Shown here: in pieces, positions 7,613 through 15,961 of the stretch | Numbering within the stretch: the stretch's first letter is position 1 | Layout of the letters: every line of letters begins with the position of its first letter | Assembly (NCBI RefSeq): GCF_014397245.1 | Contig: NZ_JACLHY010000026.1 | Location: forward strand, 1-64,000 | From: Arenibacter arenosicollis | GTDB taxonomy: Bacteria; Bacteroidota; Bacteroidia; Flavobacteriales; Flavobacteriaceae | DNA: 64,000 nt | Direction: 5' to 3' | The notes under the pieces: model-generated | Databases searched by the model: none | Told to the model about the DNA's origin: nothing | What the model saw: the letters and a program-made list of their open reading frames with translations, nothing else | Translations under genes and position numbers: made by a program

Positions 7613-7698
7613 TGGGGTGCTTGCCATAAACCGCAGGCTGAGATGATACCCAGGAGTTTTTGCTCTGAACCTGATCCGGATAATGCCGGCGTAGGGAT
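7613..7698 (+). ncRNA. TPP riboswitch (THI element)
   Basis: The block contains the hallmark segments in order: GGGGTGC at 7614, GCTGAGATGATACCC at 7637-7651, GAACCTGATCCGG at 7667-7679 and ATAATGCCGGCGTAGGGA at 7681-7697. These are the P2/P3 and P4/P5 binding-core motifs of the thiamine pyrophosphate aptamer. The variable P3 stem lies between 7652 and 7666. It sits 77 bp upstream of pnuT. The expression platform is not obvious; no clear intrinsic terminator lies between aptamer and gene, so control could act on translation initiation. Confidence 0.95.
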
Positions 7699-7774
7699 TT
7701 TGATTCGATGTAGCAATCTTGCCTATCGATACGATCTTCATCTTTCCATTTCACTAATTTAAGTAAGGAAATCG

Positions 7775-8377
7775 ATGGACAATTTTTTCACGCATATTAC
7801 CGTGTTGCAATCCTTGGGAACAGCTTTTGGCGTAACACAGGTGCTCCTGGCACGGAATAACAATATTCACAATTATTTATTTGGGATTACTTCAATTCTA
7901 ATCGGTATCTGGGTGCTTTATCAATCAAAACTGTATGCAGATATTATACTCCATCTATATTATCTGGTTATGAGTATCTACGGTTGGTTTTATTGGAAAT
8001 TCGGTATACAAAAAGAAGAAACTCCAATTTCTTATGCCAACACCACGGAACGTATAACAGCAATGGGCATTGTACTGCTTTGTTTCGCACTTATGTGTTT
8101 CTGGCTGGTATTTTACACCAATTCAGATGTTCCCATCTGGGATGCCGCCGTAAGCGCATTTGCATGGGCCGGAATGTGGCTCATGGCCAAAAGAAAGATG
8201 GAAAATTGGATCTATCTCAATATTAGCAATATTGTTGCTATCCCCCTTCTCTTCTATAAGGAACTTTACATATACGCCGGACTTACCATTTTCTTATTTA
8301 TCGTGGGAACCTCAGGTTATTTTAAATGGAGAAAAATAATTACATATGATACAGGTAGACAAACTGCAAGAGCTTAG
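7775..8377 (+). CDS. pnuT: PnuC-family vitamin transporter, probable thiamine transporter PnuT (200 aa)
   Basis: About seven hydrophobic helices are seen, with the PnuC signature SIYGWFYWKFG after the third and WDAAVSAFAWAGMWLMAKRK in the second half. PnuC-family proteins move vitamins such as nicotinamide riboside by facilitated diffusion. The TPP riboswitch directly upstream points to the thiamine-specific branch (PnuT). The next gene starts 32 bp before this one stops, so the two are translationally linked. Substrate is inferred from regulation. Confidence 0.85.
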   Translation: MDNFFTHITVLQSLGTAFGVTQVLLARNNNIHNYLFGITSILIGIWVLYQSKLYADIILHLYYLVMSIYGWFYWKFGIQKEETPISYANTTERITAMGIVLLCFALMCFWLVFYTNSDVPIWDAAVSAFAWAGMWLMAKRKMENWIYLNISNIVAIPLLFYKELYIYAGLTIFLFIVGTSGYFKWRKIITYDTGRQTARA

Positions 8378-9365
8378 GAAACTTTGTTCGGGAGTAGAAA
8401 TTTTTCCTAATGAAGTTTTGGATTGGATAGGGGAGGAAAACCTTTGGAGTATATGGGTCCCTAAAACTTTTGGAGGATTGGAGCTGTCCCTAACAGACGG
8501 ACTTAATAAATTGAAGGAATTGGCTCGGATCGATGCAAGCCTTGGCTGGACGGTTACACTTTGCAGTGGTGCCAACTATTTTATTGGAAACTTGGAGGAG
8601 TGTGCAGCCCGGGATATTTTTCTAAGTTCCAAGGCTCCTGTTTGTTTGGGAGGAAGTGGAGGTGTTTCTGGAACCGCCGTGATATGTGACGATCATTATA
8701 AAATATCGGGTAAATGGCGCTATGCCACTGGAGCCCCTTATCTTACACATTTTACCCTAAATGCCGAAATTCTTAAAAAAGGAATTAAATTAATAAATGA
8801 TGATGGATCACCAAAAGTGCGATCATTTGTTATCTCAAAAGATAAGGTTCAGATTATTGAAGACTGGAATACGATGGGATTGAAAGCTTCGGCTACCCAT
8901 TCTTTTGAAGTAAAGGATCAATTGGTTCATAAATCCTGTAGTTTTCTGTATAACCAAAATTACTTGCCTCAACCCATTTTTAAAATTCCATTCAGCCTTT
9001 TTGCCGATCTAACACTGTGGGTAAACTATATTGGAATGGCCGAACATTTATTGGAGGAAGCTGCCTGTTTTGTGTCAAGTGCGAAAATGACAGATTTGGA
9101 AGGTGTGGTTGTAGTTTCCGAACAAAAGATAACTAATTACGCGGCGGAAATAGAGAAAAGAATAGATGAGGGAATGGTTTTTAAAACCGATTACATTGAG
9201 CTGATACATAATGAAGCTACAAATTCGGTGAAAAGTATTTCTAGGAATATCATAGAAATTTTCCCTCATTTGGGTGTAAAAGCAAGTAGAAAGAACCATC
9301 CGTTAAACCAAATTTTCTCCGATTATTTTACAGCGACACAGCATCATATTTTTACAAAAGAATAA
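8346..9365 (+). CDS. Acyl-CoA-dehydrogenase-like flavoprotein in the TPP operon (339 aa)
   Basis: The sequence has the acyl-CoA dehydrogenase fold: an N-terminal helical part (WSIWVPKTFGGLELSLTDG), the middle beta domain (SGKWRYATGAPYLTHF, then IIEDWNTMGLKASATHSFEV), and a C-terminal helical part. WNTMGLKASATHS resembles the middle-domain motif of ACADs and of the flavin monooxygenase relatives (HsaA/DszC type). At 339 residues it is shorter than a typical ACAD (about 380). It overlaps pnuT by 32 bp, so it should be under thiamine control. I know of no established thiamine-pathway role for this family. The product and substrate are unknown. Confidence 0.65.
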   Translation: MIQVDKLQELRKLCSGVEIFPNEVLDWIGEENLWSIWVPKTFGGLELSLTDGLNKLKELARIDASLGWTVTLCSGANYFIGNLEECAARDIFLSSKAPVCLGGSGGVSGTAVICDDHYKISGKWRYATGAPYLTHFTLNAEILKKGIKLINDDGSPKVRSFVISKDKVQIIEDWNTMGLKASATHSFEVKDQLVHKSCSFLYNQNYLPQPIFKIPFSLFADLTLWVNYIGMAEHLLEEAACFVSSAKMTDLEGVVVVSEQKITNYAAEIEKRIDEGMVFKTDYIELIHNEATNSVKSISRNIIEIFPHLGVKASRKNHPLNQIFSDYFTATQHHIFTKE

Positions 9366-9484
9366 GCAAAATTGCTGTAGGAGTACATTATGAAATACAT
9401 CTTACTTGATGATTGAACAGGACTTTAGCTGGGGCAACACAAATGGTAGGATTGTTTTGTAGCCCTTTTGATATAAAAGGTTGA

Positions 9485-11746
9485 TTAGAGATTGATCCAA
9501 TAGGTAAGTTTAAAAACCAATGCCCTATTCTTGCTTGTGAAATTAGAGGGAAAATAATTTTCCGTATAAACTATGTAGAAATCCGAAGCGGGCTTATATC
9601 TCCATTGAAACCTTGCGTTCAAATTCATATTGTCCGTTAAATTATTGTACTGGTAATAACCTGTAAAGAAAAGTTTATCTGTAAAGGTGACATCCAACTT
9701 TGGTCCTAAAAGAATTAACTCTGCTCTTCCGTAGTCTTCCTCCAATTTTAGATTATTATAATCAAAACGCATAGCAATATTTACATAGGGTTGAAATCGC
9801 ATATCCAGCTGCCCGGCTATATTTAGATTGGTACCGTTGTAAAACCCGCCATAAGTGGAGTTTAACAAGAAATTCATTTTTTTTGTAGTGTTACTCTGAT
9901 AAGTGGCTGAAATAGTATTCCAGCGATATTCCTCTCCTTCCAAAAATTTTCTGGACTCGGCATCGTTCACAGGATTGAAATCAAAGGTCAGTTGTTGAAA
10001 AACATGTTCTACATCCAAACTTAGGTTAGAAGAGTTTTTAAATTCAAATGCATATCCTATGGCATATTCCCTATCCACCAAGGTACCGTTGGGTAAATAG
10101 GTGTCATTTATTCTAGCCTGGGGTCCAGCGTAAAGCAAACTATTGTTCTCTGGGTAAATTTTATAAGCTACTTCCGAATAATAGCCCATTTGTCCAGGAT
10201 ATACCATACTTCCAGGCACATAGCCAACTTCAGCATTAAAATTTTTATTAACGAAAAAGGTTCCCAAATTTGCCAAGAGACTACGGTCGGAATACTGGAA
10301 AAAAGCTGAGCCGGACATGGTCTTTGCCTTGTTTTTGTCGTCAAAGGATTGGGCTAAAAAAGAACTATGGTACCATCTGTTGTCTTTACTTCTCAGCACC
10401 AGATCAGCATCAATGACTCTATTGTACGTGTTTGGTCGAACACGCTCATCCATAGTAGGCCGGCCAAAAATACTGGGATGGTAATATTTCAGTGAATCGC
10501 TTTCAGAAACCCCTAAACTTTGTTTGTTCACAAAGGTCATGGAAAAACTGGATTGTTCATGAAACATTCTTTGAACGGTTGCTACAGTGTAGTTTTGGGC
10601 AGGTAGTCCCAATTCCAGCATTTTCTTTGTTTGCATATTCATGACCCCTAAGCGCCATTTTTCATTTATGGTTCCACTAAGTCTGGCCCCATACATTATG
10701 GGTACTTTCTGAGCAATTCCTGATGTATCCTGTATTATGCCAATACGTCTTGAGAAAAACGGTCGGGCAGAATCAAAACCGGCATTGTCAAAAAGATCAC
10801 TATTTTCCAAGAAGAATTGCCTTCGTTCGGGAAATCGAAATTCGAATCGCGACAAATTAAGAATTTGCTCGTCCACTTCTATCTGGGAGAAATCCGGGTT
10901 AACGGTGAGGTCCAAATTCATAGAGGGCGTTATGCCTATTTTGGCATCGAAACCGGTCTGAAGTTCGGTAGAGGATTCAATGGGTTCTAGCTCCCGATCC
11001 TGAAATGCCCCTCCAGAAATATAGGGTATTAGTGAAATATTGGAACTAGCCTCGGGAATAGGATCTTCCCATACCAGCTGGCCCGCATAGGCAAAGGTGC
11101 CTGTGTAGAATTGTCGTGGAGTACGGACCCAGGCCGACTTAATATTTCTCTTTTTATCCAGCCTATCAAAAGTAACATTCCATTCTTTTACATCACTTTT
11201 ATACTTAAAACTCTTAAATGGGATCGCCAATTCGGCAATCCATTTATCCTTGTATCTAACCACTTTGGAATACCACTTATTATCCCAGTAAATATTGAAG
11301 GCATTTTCGCCATTACCACCACTGGATACGGTACCTTCCCTTTGTGCCCCGATGGCTGTAACGTTAAAAAAGTATCCGTTCAAACGGTCATTGTAAGGCC
11401 CAAAAATAAAGGAAACATTATCGTTTATGGCATAATTGAAATCCCTTCGAAGTGTACTTACCACATCTGGGGTATCATCGTCGTAACAAACAAATGAGAC
11501 ATATAAAAATTCATCGTTATAAGTCAGGCGTGCCTCCGTTTGAAAAGGGGAAGGCAAACTATCCACGGGAAAGTTCTGATACCAATTATCGGCAACATCG
11601 GCCTCCTTCCAGGCAACTTCATCCAAGATACCATCCAACACAATTTCACCAGAGAATTTTTTGATTTTTAATTTGGTTCCAGGAAGGTTTTGGGCATTTC
11701 CAATTAAGTATAAAAAAAGTGTGGCCAAAAGTATTGATAACTTCAT
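9485..11746 (-). CDS. Secreted DUF5916 outer-membrane barrel protein with CBM9-like N-domain (753 aa)
   Basis: A signal peptide (MKLSILLATLFLYLIGNAQ) leads to a carbohydrate-binding-family-9-like domain at about residues 30-240: IVLDGILDEVAWKEADVADN, then EARLTYNDEFLYVSFVCYDD. The rest is a DUF5916 region rich in alternating beta strands with a C-terminal aromatic end (KLTYWINL) typical of outer-membrane barrels. LSRFEFRFPERRQFFLEN is the conserved centre of the family. Function is unproven; a role in binding or export of glycans or peptides is often suggested. The gene is isolated, with open intergenic DNA upstream. Confidence 0.8.
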   Translation of the reverse strand: MKLSILLATLFLYLIGNAQNLPGTKLKIKKFSGEIVLDGILDEVAWKEADVADNWYQNFPVDSLPSPFQTEARLTYNDEFLYVSFVCYDDDTPDVVSTLRRDFNYAINDNVSFIFGPYNDRLNGYFFNVTAIGAQREGTVSSGGNGENAFNIYWDNKWYSKVVRYKDKWIAELAIPFKSFKYKSDVKEWNVTFDRLDKKRNIKSAWVRTPRQFYTGTFAYAGQLVWEDPIPEASSNISLIPYISGGAFQDRELEPIESSTELQTGFDAKIGITPSMNLDLTVNPDFSQIEVDEQILNLSRFEFRFPERRQFFLENSDLFDNAGFDSARPFFSRRIGIIQDTSGIAQKVPIMYGARLSGTINEKWRLGVMNMQTKKMLELGLPAQNYTVATVQRMFHEQSSFSMTFVNKQSLGVSESDSLKYYHPSIFGRPTMDERVRPNTYNRVIDADLVLRSKDNRWYHSSFLAQSFDDKNKAKTMSGSAFFQYSDRSLLANLGTFFVNKNFNAEVGYVPGSMVYPGQMGYYSEVAYKIYPENNSLLYAGPQARINDTYLPNGTLVDREYAIGYAFEFKNSSNLSLDVEHVFQQLTFDFNPVNDAESRKFLEGEEYRWNTISATYQSNTTKKMNFLLNSTYGGFYNGTNLNIAGQLDMRFQPYVNIAMRFDYNNLKLEEDYGRAELILLGPKLDVTFTDKLFFTGYYQYNNLTDNMNLNARFQWRYKPASDFYIVYTENYFPSNFTSKNRALVFKLTYWINL

Positions 11747-12119
11747 CTATTCCTAATTATTTAACTCATTGTCAGACTAACCGTACTAAAGATAGGGTAT
11801 TTATGCTTATTTTTTCCAGTGTTGTCACACTCCATTTTTCTTGTAGATTTAATTTAAGGAATAATGAAAATGAAAATTAAGGGCAGGTAATTGTGTGTTT
11901 AAAGTACACAATAAAATAAAAAGTGGTCTTGAATGTTAAAACGAAATAGCTTCAGAACCTAGAGAAAATAATAAAGAAAGTGAAGTGGAAGGAGTAATAA
12001 TGGCAAGTTAAGAACTTTAGGTCAATAACAGATATAGAGGGTGGTTATTGCAAGTACATGGCCAAAGGATTATGTGATGCTATAGAAGTAATTGGAATAA
12101 GTGCATTTGAATGTTGTGT
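11747..12119. other. Intergenic region upstream of the DUF5916 gene
   Basis: A TATCTTTA box on the minus strand near 11795 could be the -7 element of the DUF5916 gene. An inverted repeat TTGTGT-N9-ACACAA lies at 11891-11911. Nothing else was recognised. Confidence 0.4.
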
Positions 12120-12290
12120 TCAATTCTTTTGAAGGGCCACCAGTTCTTCCAAAACTTCCTGCGCCTCAGCATATTTTTTATCGCTTTCCGATCTATTGAT
12201 ACTGGAAAGTGTGTGCCATTCCTTCATTAGGCCGTTGTATTTTTCTTGAAGCTTTTCTTCTTTTGATTTATTTTTGAAAATTCCGAACAT
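12120..12290 (-). CDS. Lacal_2735-type small protein (56 aa)
   Basis: From the ATG at 12290 the protein reads MFGIFKNKSKEEKLQEKYNG, followed by a helical part ending ALQKN. This fits the flavobacterial Lacal_2735 family of short, charged, helical proteins of unknown function. A longer frame extending to 12401 runs into the preceding glutathione peroxidase gene and is not used. It lies 5 bp after the peroxidase stop and closes the operon that starts at 14377. Confidence 0.75.
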   Translation of the reverse strand: MFGIFKNKSKEEKLQEKYNGLMKEWHTLSSINRSESDKKYAEAQEVLEELVALQKN

Positions 12291-12295
12291 GACTA

Positions 12296-12835
12296 TTATT
12301 TTAAGTGTTTTGTGATTTTGGAACTCATGGGGCTGGTATTTGAAAAGAAATAATCGACTAAATTTCCTTTGTCGTCCACAAGATATTTTTGAAAATTCCA
12401 TTTTACCGTAGAATTTTTAAGGCCGTTTATAGATTTGTTTGTAAGCCATCTATACAGGGGATGCTGGTTTTTGCCTTTTACCTCAATCTTTTCGGTTATT
12501 AGGAATTTTACCCCATAATTTACTTCACAAAATGTTTCAATGTCCTTGGCCTTGCCAGGTTCCTGGCCCCCAAATTGATTGCATGGGAACCCAATGACCG
12601 CCAATTTATTTTTATAGGCTTCATGAAGTTCTTGTAGTTCTTTGTATTGGGGAGTAAAGCCGCATTTTGAAGCCACATTTACAAATAAAATATGCTTTCC
12701 TTCAAAGGCTTTGAGGTGTATCGGCTTACCGCTTAAGTCATTTATATTTATCTCATATAGGGTTTGCAAATCAATCTTTTCATCAGGTTTTGAACCCGAG
12801 AATAGAGTTGCCGCAAATATTTTAAACGGATTCAT
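12296..12835 (-). CDS. Glutathione peroxidase family thiol peroxidase (179 aa)
   Basis: The GPx fold motifs are complete: NVASKCGFTPQY with peroxidatic Cys58, IGFPCNQFGGQEPG with the second conserved Cys85 and active-site Gln87, and VKWNFQKYLV with Trp146 and Asn147. These proteins reduce hydrogen peroxide and lipid hydroperoxides, in bacteria usually with thioredoxin. The N-terminus (MNPFKIFAATLFSG) is slightly hydrophobic but not a clear signal peptide. It follows an SDR gene by 3 bp in an operon with a CarH-like operator upstream, fitting defence against photo-oxidative lipid damage. Confidence 0.9.
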   Translation of the reverse strand: MNPFKIFAATLFSGSKPDEKIDLQTLYEININDLSGKPIHLKAFEGKHILFVNVASKCGFTPQYKELQELHEAYKNKLAVIGFPCNQFGGQEPGKAKDIETFCEVNYGVKFLITEKIEVKGKNQHPLYRWLTNKSINGLKNSTVKWNFQKYLVDDKGNLVDYFFSNTSPMSSKITKHLK

Positions 12836-12838
12836 ACA

Positions 12839-13522
12839 TTAAATTTTAAAAGTTACAATTCCGCAGTCCATTTCAAAAATTTGACCGGAGATAGAGGAGG
12901 CTTTGTCCGATAATAAAAATTCTGCCATATCTGCCACTTCTTTGGGGTTTAGAAATTTCTTTAAAGGGTGTCGTTCTTTAATGTTTTCGATCATCTTATC
13001 GTTGCGCAGAAGCTTTGAAGCCAATTGCGTATCTGTAACCGTGGGTGCAATGGCATTTATGCGTAAGGTGGGTGCTAATTCCGCACCCAAGGATTTCACC
13101 AATCCTTCTACACCGGATTTGGCAGTGGCAATACTTGCGTGGTAAGGCATGCCTAATTTGGAAGCCACCGTGCTAAAGAGTAAAACCGAGGGTCGTTCGC
13201 TTTTTTTTAATATGTTCAAATACTTTTGAATAGCCTTTACGGCGCCAATAACATTTATTTCAAAGTCTTCCCTAAAGTCTTCCAAGCTTAACCTTGCAAT
13301 AGGTTTTAAATTGATGCTTCCTGGACAGTATACCAAGGCATCCATAGCTGTAATTTCTGGTAATTCGTCCTTAAGTATATCACAATTAAAATGTGTTAAA
13401 TTGGAGTGGGTTAGTTCTGGGACAGACCTACTAATGTTGATTACTTTATGGGAATCAACCAAAGTTTCAAGAATAGCATTACCTATCCCTTTGCTACCTC
13501 CAATTATAACTACTGTTTTCAT
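12839..13522 (-). CDS. Atypical short-chain dehydrogenase lacking the catalytic Tyr (227 aa)
   Basis: The N-terminus MKTVVIIGGSKGIGNAI is a Rossmann GxxxGxG cofactor site, and ALVYCPG takes the place of NNAG. At the active site, FSTVASKLGMPYHASIATAKSGVEGL keeps the Lys (ATAKS), but the Tyr four residues before it is Ile and the usual Ser aligns with Thr. C-terminal KKFLNPKEVADMAEFLLS matches SDR. It may bind NAD(P)(H) without classic catalysis or use another proton donor (Tyr and His lie close by). Gaps to neighbours are 3 and 11 bp, so it belongs to the operon. Confidence 0.8.
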   Translation of the reverse strand: MKTVVIIGGSKGIGNAILETLVDSHKVINISRSVPELTHSNLTHFNCDILKDELPEITAMDALVYCPGSINLKPIARLSLEDFREDFEINVIGAVKAIQKYLNILKKSERPSVLLFSTVASKLGMPYHASIATAKSGVEGLVKSLGAELAPTLRINAIAPTVTDTQLASKLLRNDKMIENIKERHPLKKFLNPKEVADMAEFLLSDKASSISGQIFEMDCGIVTFKI

Positions 13523-13533
13523 TTTATGGATGT

Positions 13534-13764
13534 CTATATGTTGGAGACCAACTGCCTACCCTTTAATCTTTTTTCTACTTTTCGTTTTATTGCTGTTAAG
13601 CGCTTCATGATGTCCATGATCTTTTCATCCTTTTGGTGCTTATAAATTTCGTTCAAGCCCAAAATTAAAGCCTTTGCTTTTCGTGAAATTTCAATCCTGT
13701 CACTTGTTGAAAGCGATTTTAGTTTTCTTTGTTCAAATTCTAATGCTTCGTTAATGAGATCCAT
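13534..13764 (-). CDS. Small conserved helical protein (76 aa)
   Basis: The 76 residues are charged and predicted helical (MDLINEALEFEQRKLKSLST...EKIMDIMKRLTAIKRKVEKR). I do not recognise a named family. It sits 50 bp after the short DUF2805-like frame and 11 bp before the SDR, so it should be a member of the same operon. Confidence 0.65.
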   Translation of the reverse strand: MDLINEALEFEQRKLKSLSTSDRIEISRKAKALILGLNEIYKHQKDEKIMDIMKRLTAIKRKVEKRLKGRQLVSNI

Positions 13765-13814
13765 AATATTAATTTTTAAGATAGTTTTGTAATTCTGCTA
13801 TTTTTGCCGGAGTA

Positions 13815-13949
13815 TTAAATTTCCCTACGCATCAGTTTTATTACTTCCGTTTCAGAAATTGAAAACTGATATTCGATAGCTTCAAAAGGTGTTCTGTCTT
13901 CCCAAGCCATTTCAATAATTCGATCTATATCCCTTTCGCTTTTGATCAT
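13815..13949 (-). CDS. Truncated DUF2805/TIGR03643-like protein (44 aa)
   Basis: The frame begins MIKSERDIDRIIEMAWEDRT and continues PFEAIEYQFSISETEVIKLM, the start of the DUF2805 (TIGR03643) family often found near photolyase genes in Bacteroidota. Family members, as I recall them, are about 75-85 residues and continue with a basic Lys-Pro-Ser-Ser-Phe type segment. Here the frame stops after MRREI, so the C-terminal half is missing. It overlaps the preceding gene by ATGA (13946-13949), which suggests translational coupling and that the short form is still made. It could be a pseudogene. Confidence 0.7.
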   Translation of the reverse strand: MIKSERDIDRIIEMAWEDRTPFEAIEYQFSISETEVIKLMRREI

Positions 13950-14377
13950 TTAAAATTTAGAAAATCATATTTGGCCTTATAATTTGCCTTTTGAATAAAA
14001 AGTTTGTCAAAGAAGTCTTTGTTTTCTTTGAAGTTCTTGTCTACTCCAAACCGTATAAAACGTCCTTGGGAATATATATGGTTGCTGTTACTTTTGTAAA
14101 TAACCAATTGATAATAGGGAATTACCCAAGTAAAATTGCTCAGGCCTTTTATAATTCTTATAAGTATTCCCAAGGGGCGTAATTCTATATTTGCAAAGGT
14201 AGCGTCAATGGCCCGATTTTGGTAGGCTTTCAAATTTGGACTAGAATCTTCGATAATCATTTTTTTAGAAGTGCACCCTTTCATTTTTATGGTTTTTATA
14301 AAACTGAAAGGCTTCCCTACAACATCATTGATAAGTAGGGAAATGTCTTTGTTTTTATGTGAAGTTTCTAAAATCAT
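13946..14377 (-). CDS. Conserved protein of unknown function, first gene of the peroxidase operon (143 aa)
   Basis: The protein starts MILETSHKNKDISLLINDVV and has a mixed alpha/beta look, with WVIPYYQLVIYKSNSNHIYS in the middle and a Lys-rich end. No domain is recognised. It heads the operon running down to 12120; its stop codon overlaps the ATG of the DUF2805-like gene by 4 bp. A CarH-like bipartite operator and a TAGCTTTG -7 box lie 20-65 bp upstream, so it is the first product expected on induction. Confidence 0.65.
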   Translation of the reverse strand: MILETSHKNKDISLLINDVVGKPFSFIKTIKMKGCTSKKMIIEDSSPNLKAYQNRAIDATFANIELRPLGILIRIIKGLSNFTWVIPYYQLVIYKSNSNHIYSQGRFIRFGVDKNFKENKDFFDKLFIQKANYKAKYDFLNFK

Positions 14378-14396
14378 CTTGATTTAATCCTGTTAT

Positions 14397-14441
14397 CAAA
14401 GCTACAAAATGTTTAATAGTTTTGAAAATTAGTTAAACAAA
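14397..14441 (-). promoter_or_regulatory. Operator A and promoter of the 14377-12120 operon
   Basis: The plus strand reads TACAAAATGTTTAA (14403-14416), 16 bp, then TTAAACAAA (14433-14441): inverted GTTTAA/TTAAAC half-sites. On the minus strand the operator runs straight into TAGCTTTG (14397-14404), a perfect -7 element. The same 14-mer and the same 16-bp spacing recur at 17963-18001 before the TetR operon. A protein bound here would cover the region between -33 and -7, as expected for a dark repressor of the CarH type. Confidence 0.7.
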
Positions 14442-14494
14442 AAGGGATTCTATTTGCTTATGACGGTATAGGCTATTACTATGCACGTAAAGTT

Positions 14495-15919
14495 TTAATT
14501 GGAAACCAGTTTATTGATCAACCCACTGAAGATTAAACCGTGGAACGGATAGACGCTATACCAATACAAACGGCCAGCAAGTCCACGTGGCCTAAAGGTC
14601 GCTGTTTGTTTTAAAAGGCCATCTTCAATTTTGAATTCCAACCAAGCCTCTCCCGGTAGCTTCATTTCAGCATAGAGCAATAGTTTTTTTTCTTTTTTAT
14701 CACTGAAAATTACACGCCAAAAATCTAGGGCATCCCCCGCATTCAATTCGGAGATATGGGTTCTACCACGGCGTAATCCAATACCACCTACCAGCTTGTC
14801 TATATAACCTCTTATTTTCCAAAGGAAGTTTCCATAGTACCAACCCGTTGTTCCGCCAATAGACCAGATTTTATTAATGGTATCTTCCTCATTTTGGACT
14901 TCACGTTCTTTATAGTCTTTAAAACAGCCATATCTGGGAACATTAATATATTTGTGCAGGCTATTCCTTAAGCGACCACTGCTTACCATGGAATCTTTCC
15001 AACTGGATACAATGCTGTTCTGTTCAATTTTTTCAAAAGCCAATTCTACAGCTTCTTTGTAGGTTATGGGATTTACCTCCAGAAGTTGATTTATATTGCT
15101 GGGTTTCCCAACAATTTGGACGCCCATACTATCTACTAGTGCTGTTGCCAATTTGTAGGAGGTTGAGGTAACAAAGTACAGCCAATACGAAGAAAGTTTT
15201 GGGGTCATTACCGGCACTGTTAGGATATAACGCTTTAGTCCCCTTATCTCTGCAAACTCCAGGAGCATTTGTTTATAGGTCAAAATTTCGGGTCCAAAAA
15301 TATCATAGGAAGTGTTGAATAGCTCTTTTTTTCCTTTTGCCCTTGATAAAAACGCCAACACATCCCTCACTGCCAATGGTTGTGTTTTGGTATTGAGCCA
15401 TTTCGGCGCCACCATGACCGGTAATTTTTCTACCAGGTCCCTAATAATCTCAAAGGATGAACTTCCTGATCCTACAATGATACCAGCCTTTAAGACGGTA
15501 AGAGCGTATGAATCCGAAGCCAAAATGTCCTCTACATTTTTTCTGGATTGTAAATGTTTGGAAAGTTGCTCATCGTTGGTTATTCCACTTAAATAAATGA
15601 CCTGTGTTAATTGGGTAGATTGAAAATAGGTTTTAAAATGTGACGCACAAGCGGCCTCCAAGCGTTCAAAATTGTTGGATGAGTTAGACATGGAGTGGAT
15701 TAAATAATAAGCCACATCAATATCTTTAGGGATATTTTTGAGTGTTTCAGGTTTTAAAAAATCTGCCTCAACTATGGTGATGTGTTCATCCTTAAGATAA
15801 TTTTTGTCGGCTCTCAATTTATCCCTTACCGCACAGACCACATGATGACCTTCGTTGATCAAAATGGGGATCAATCGTTTTCCGATATAACCTGTGGATC
15901 CTGTTACGAGAATTTTCAT
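14495..15919 (-). CDS. NAD(P)-binding SDR with C-terminal DUF2867 (474 aa)
   Basis: MKILVTGSTGYIGKRLIPIL is an atypical-SDR Rossmann start (GxxGxxG). The following 300 residues (VAYYLIHSMSNSS, VIYLSGITND, LTVLKAGIIVGSGSSSFEII) match NmrA-like/atypical SDRs. The last 140 residues (GRTHISELNAGDALDFWRVI, MKLPGEAWLEFKIEDG, TFRPRGLAGRLYWYSVYP) are a DUF2867 domain. This two-domain form is common in bacteria, but its reaction is not established. It lies 42 bp after the UbiB-type kinase gene and is the last gene of the operon led by the TetR regulator. Confidence 0.85.
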   Translation of the reverse strand: MKILVTGSTGYIGKRLIPILINEGHHVVCAVRDKLRADKNYLKDEHITIVEADFLKPETLKNIPKDIDVAYYLIHSMSNSSNNFERLEAACASHFKTYFQSTQLTQVIYLSGITNDEQLSKHLQSRKNVEDILASDSYALTVLKAGIIVGSGSSSFEIIRDLVEKLPVMVAPKWLNTKTQPLAVRDVLAFLSRAKGKKELFNTSYDIFGPEILTYKQMLLEFAEIRGLKRYILTVPVMTPKLSSYWLYFVTSTSYKLATALVDSMGVQIVGKPSNINQLLEVNPITYKEAVELAFEKIEQNSIVSSWKDSMVSSGRLRNSLHKYINVPRYGCFKDYKEREVQNEEDTINKIWSIGGTTGWYYGNFLWKIRGYIDKLVGGIGLRRGRTHISELNAGDALDFWRVIFSDKKEKKLLLYAEMKLPGEAWLEFKIEDGLLKQTATFRPRGLAGRLYWYSVYPFHGLIFSGLINKLVSN

Positions 15920-15961
15920 CTGTTACCTTAATTGGATAAATCATTAAATGGTAATACTGCA

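Noticed and set aside
7497-7754. 85-codon minus-strand frame
   Set aside because: It runs antisense through the TPP riboswitch and has no protein-like character.
12291-12401. N-terminal extension of the small Lacal_2735-type protein
   Set aside because: The extension overlaps the glutathione peroxidase coding end; the family begins MFG at 12290.
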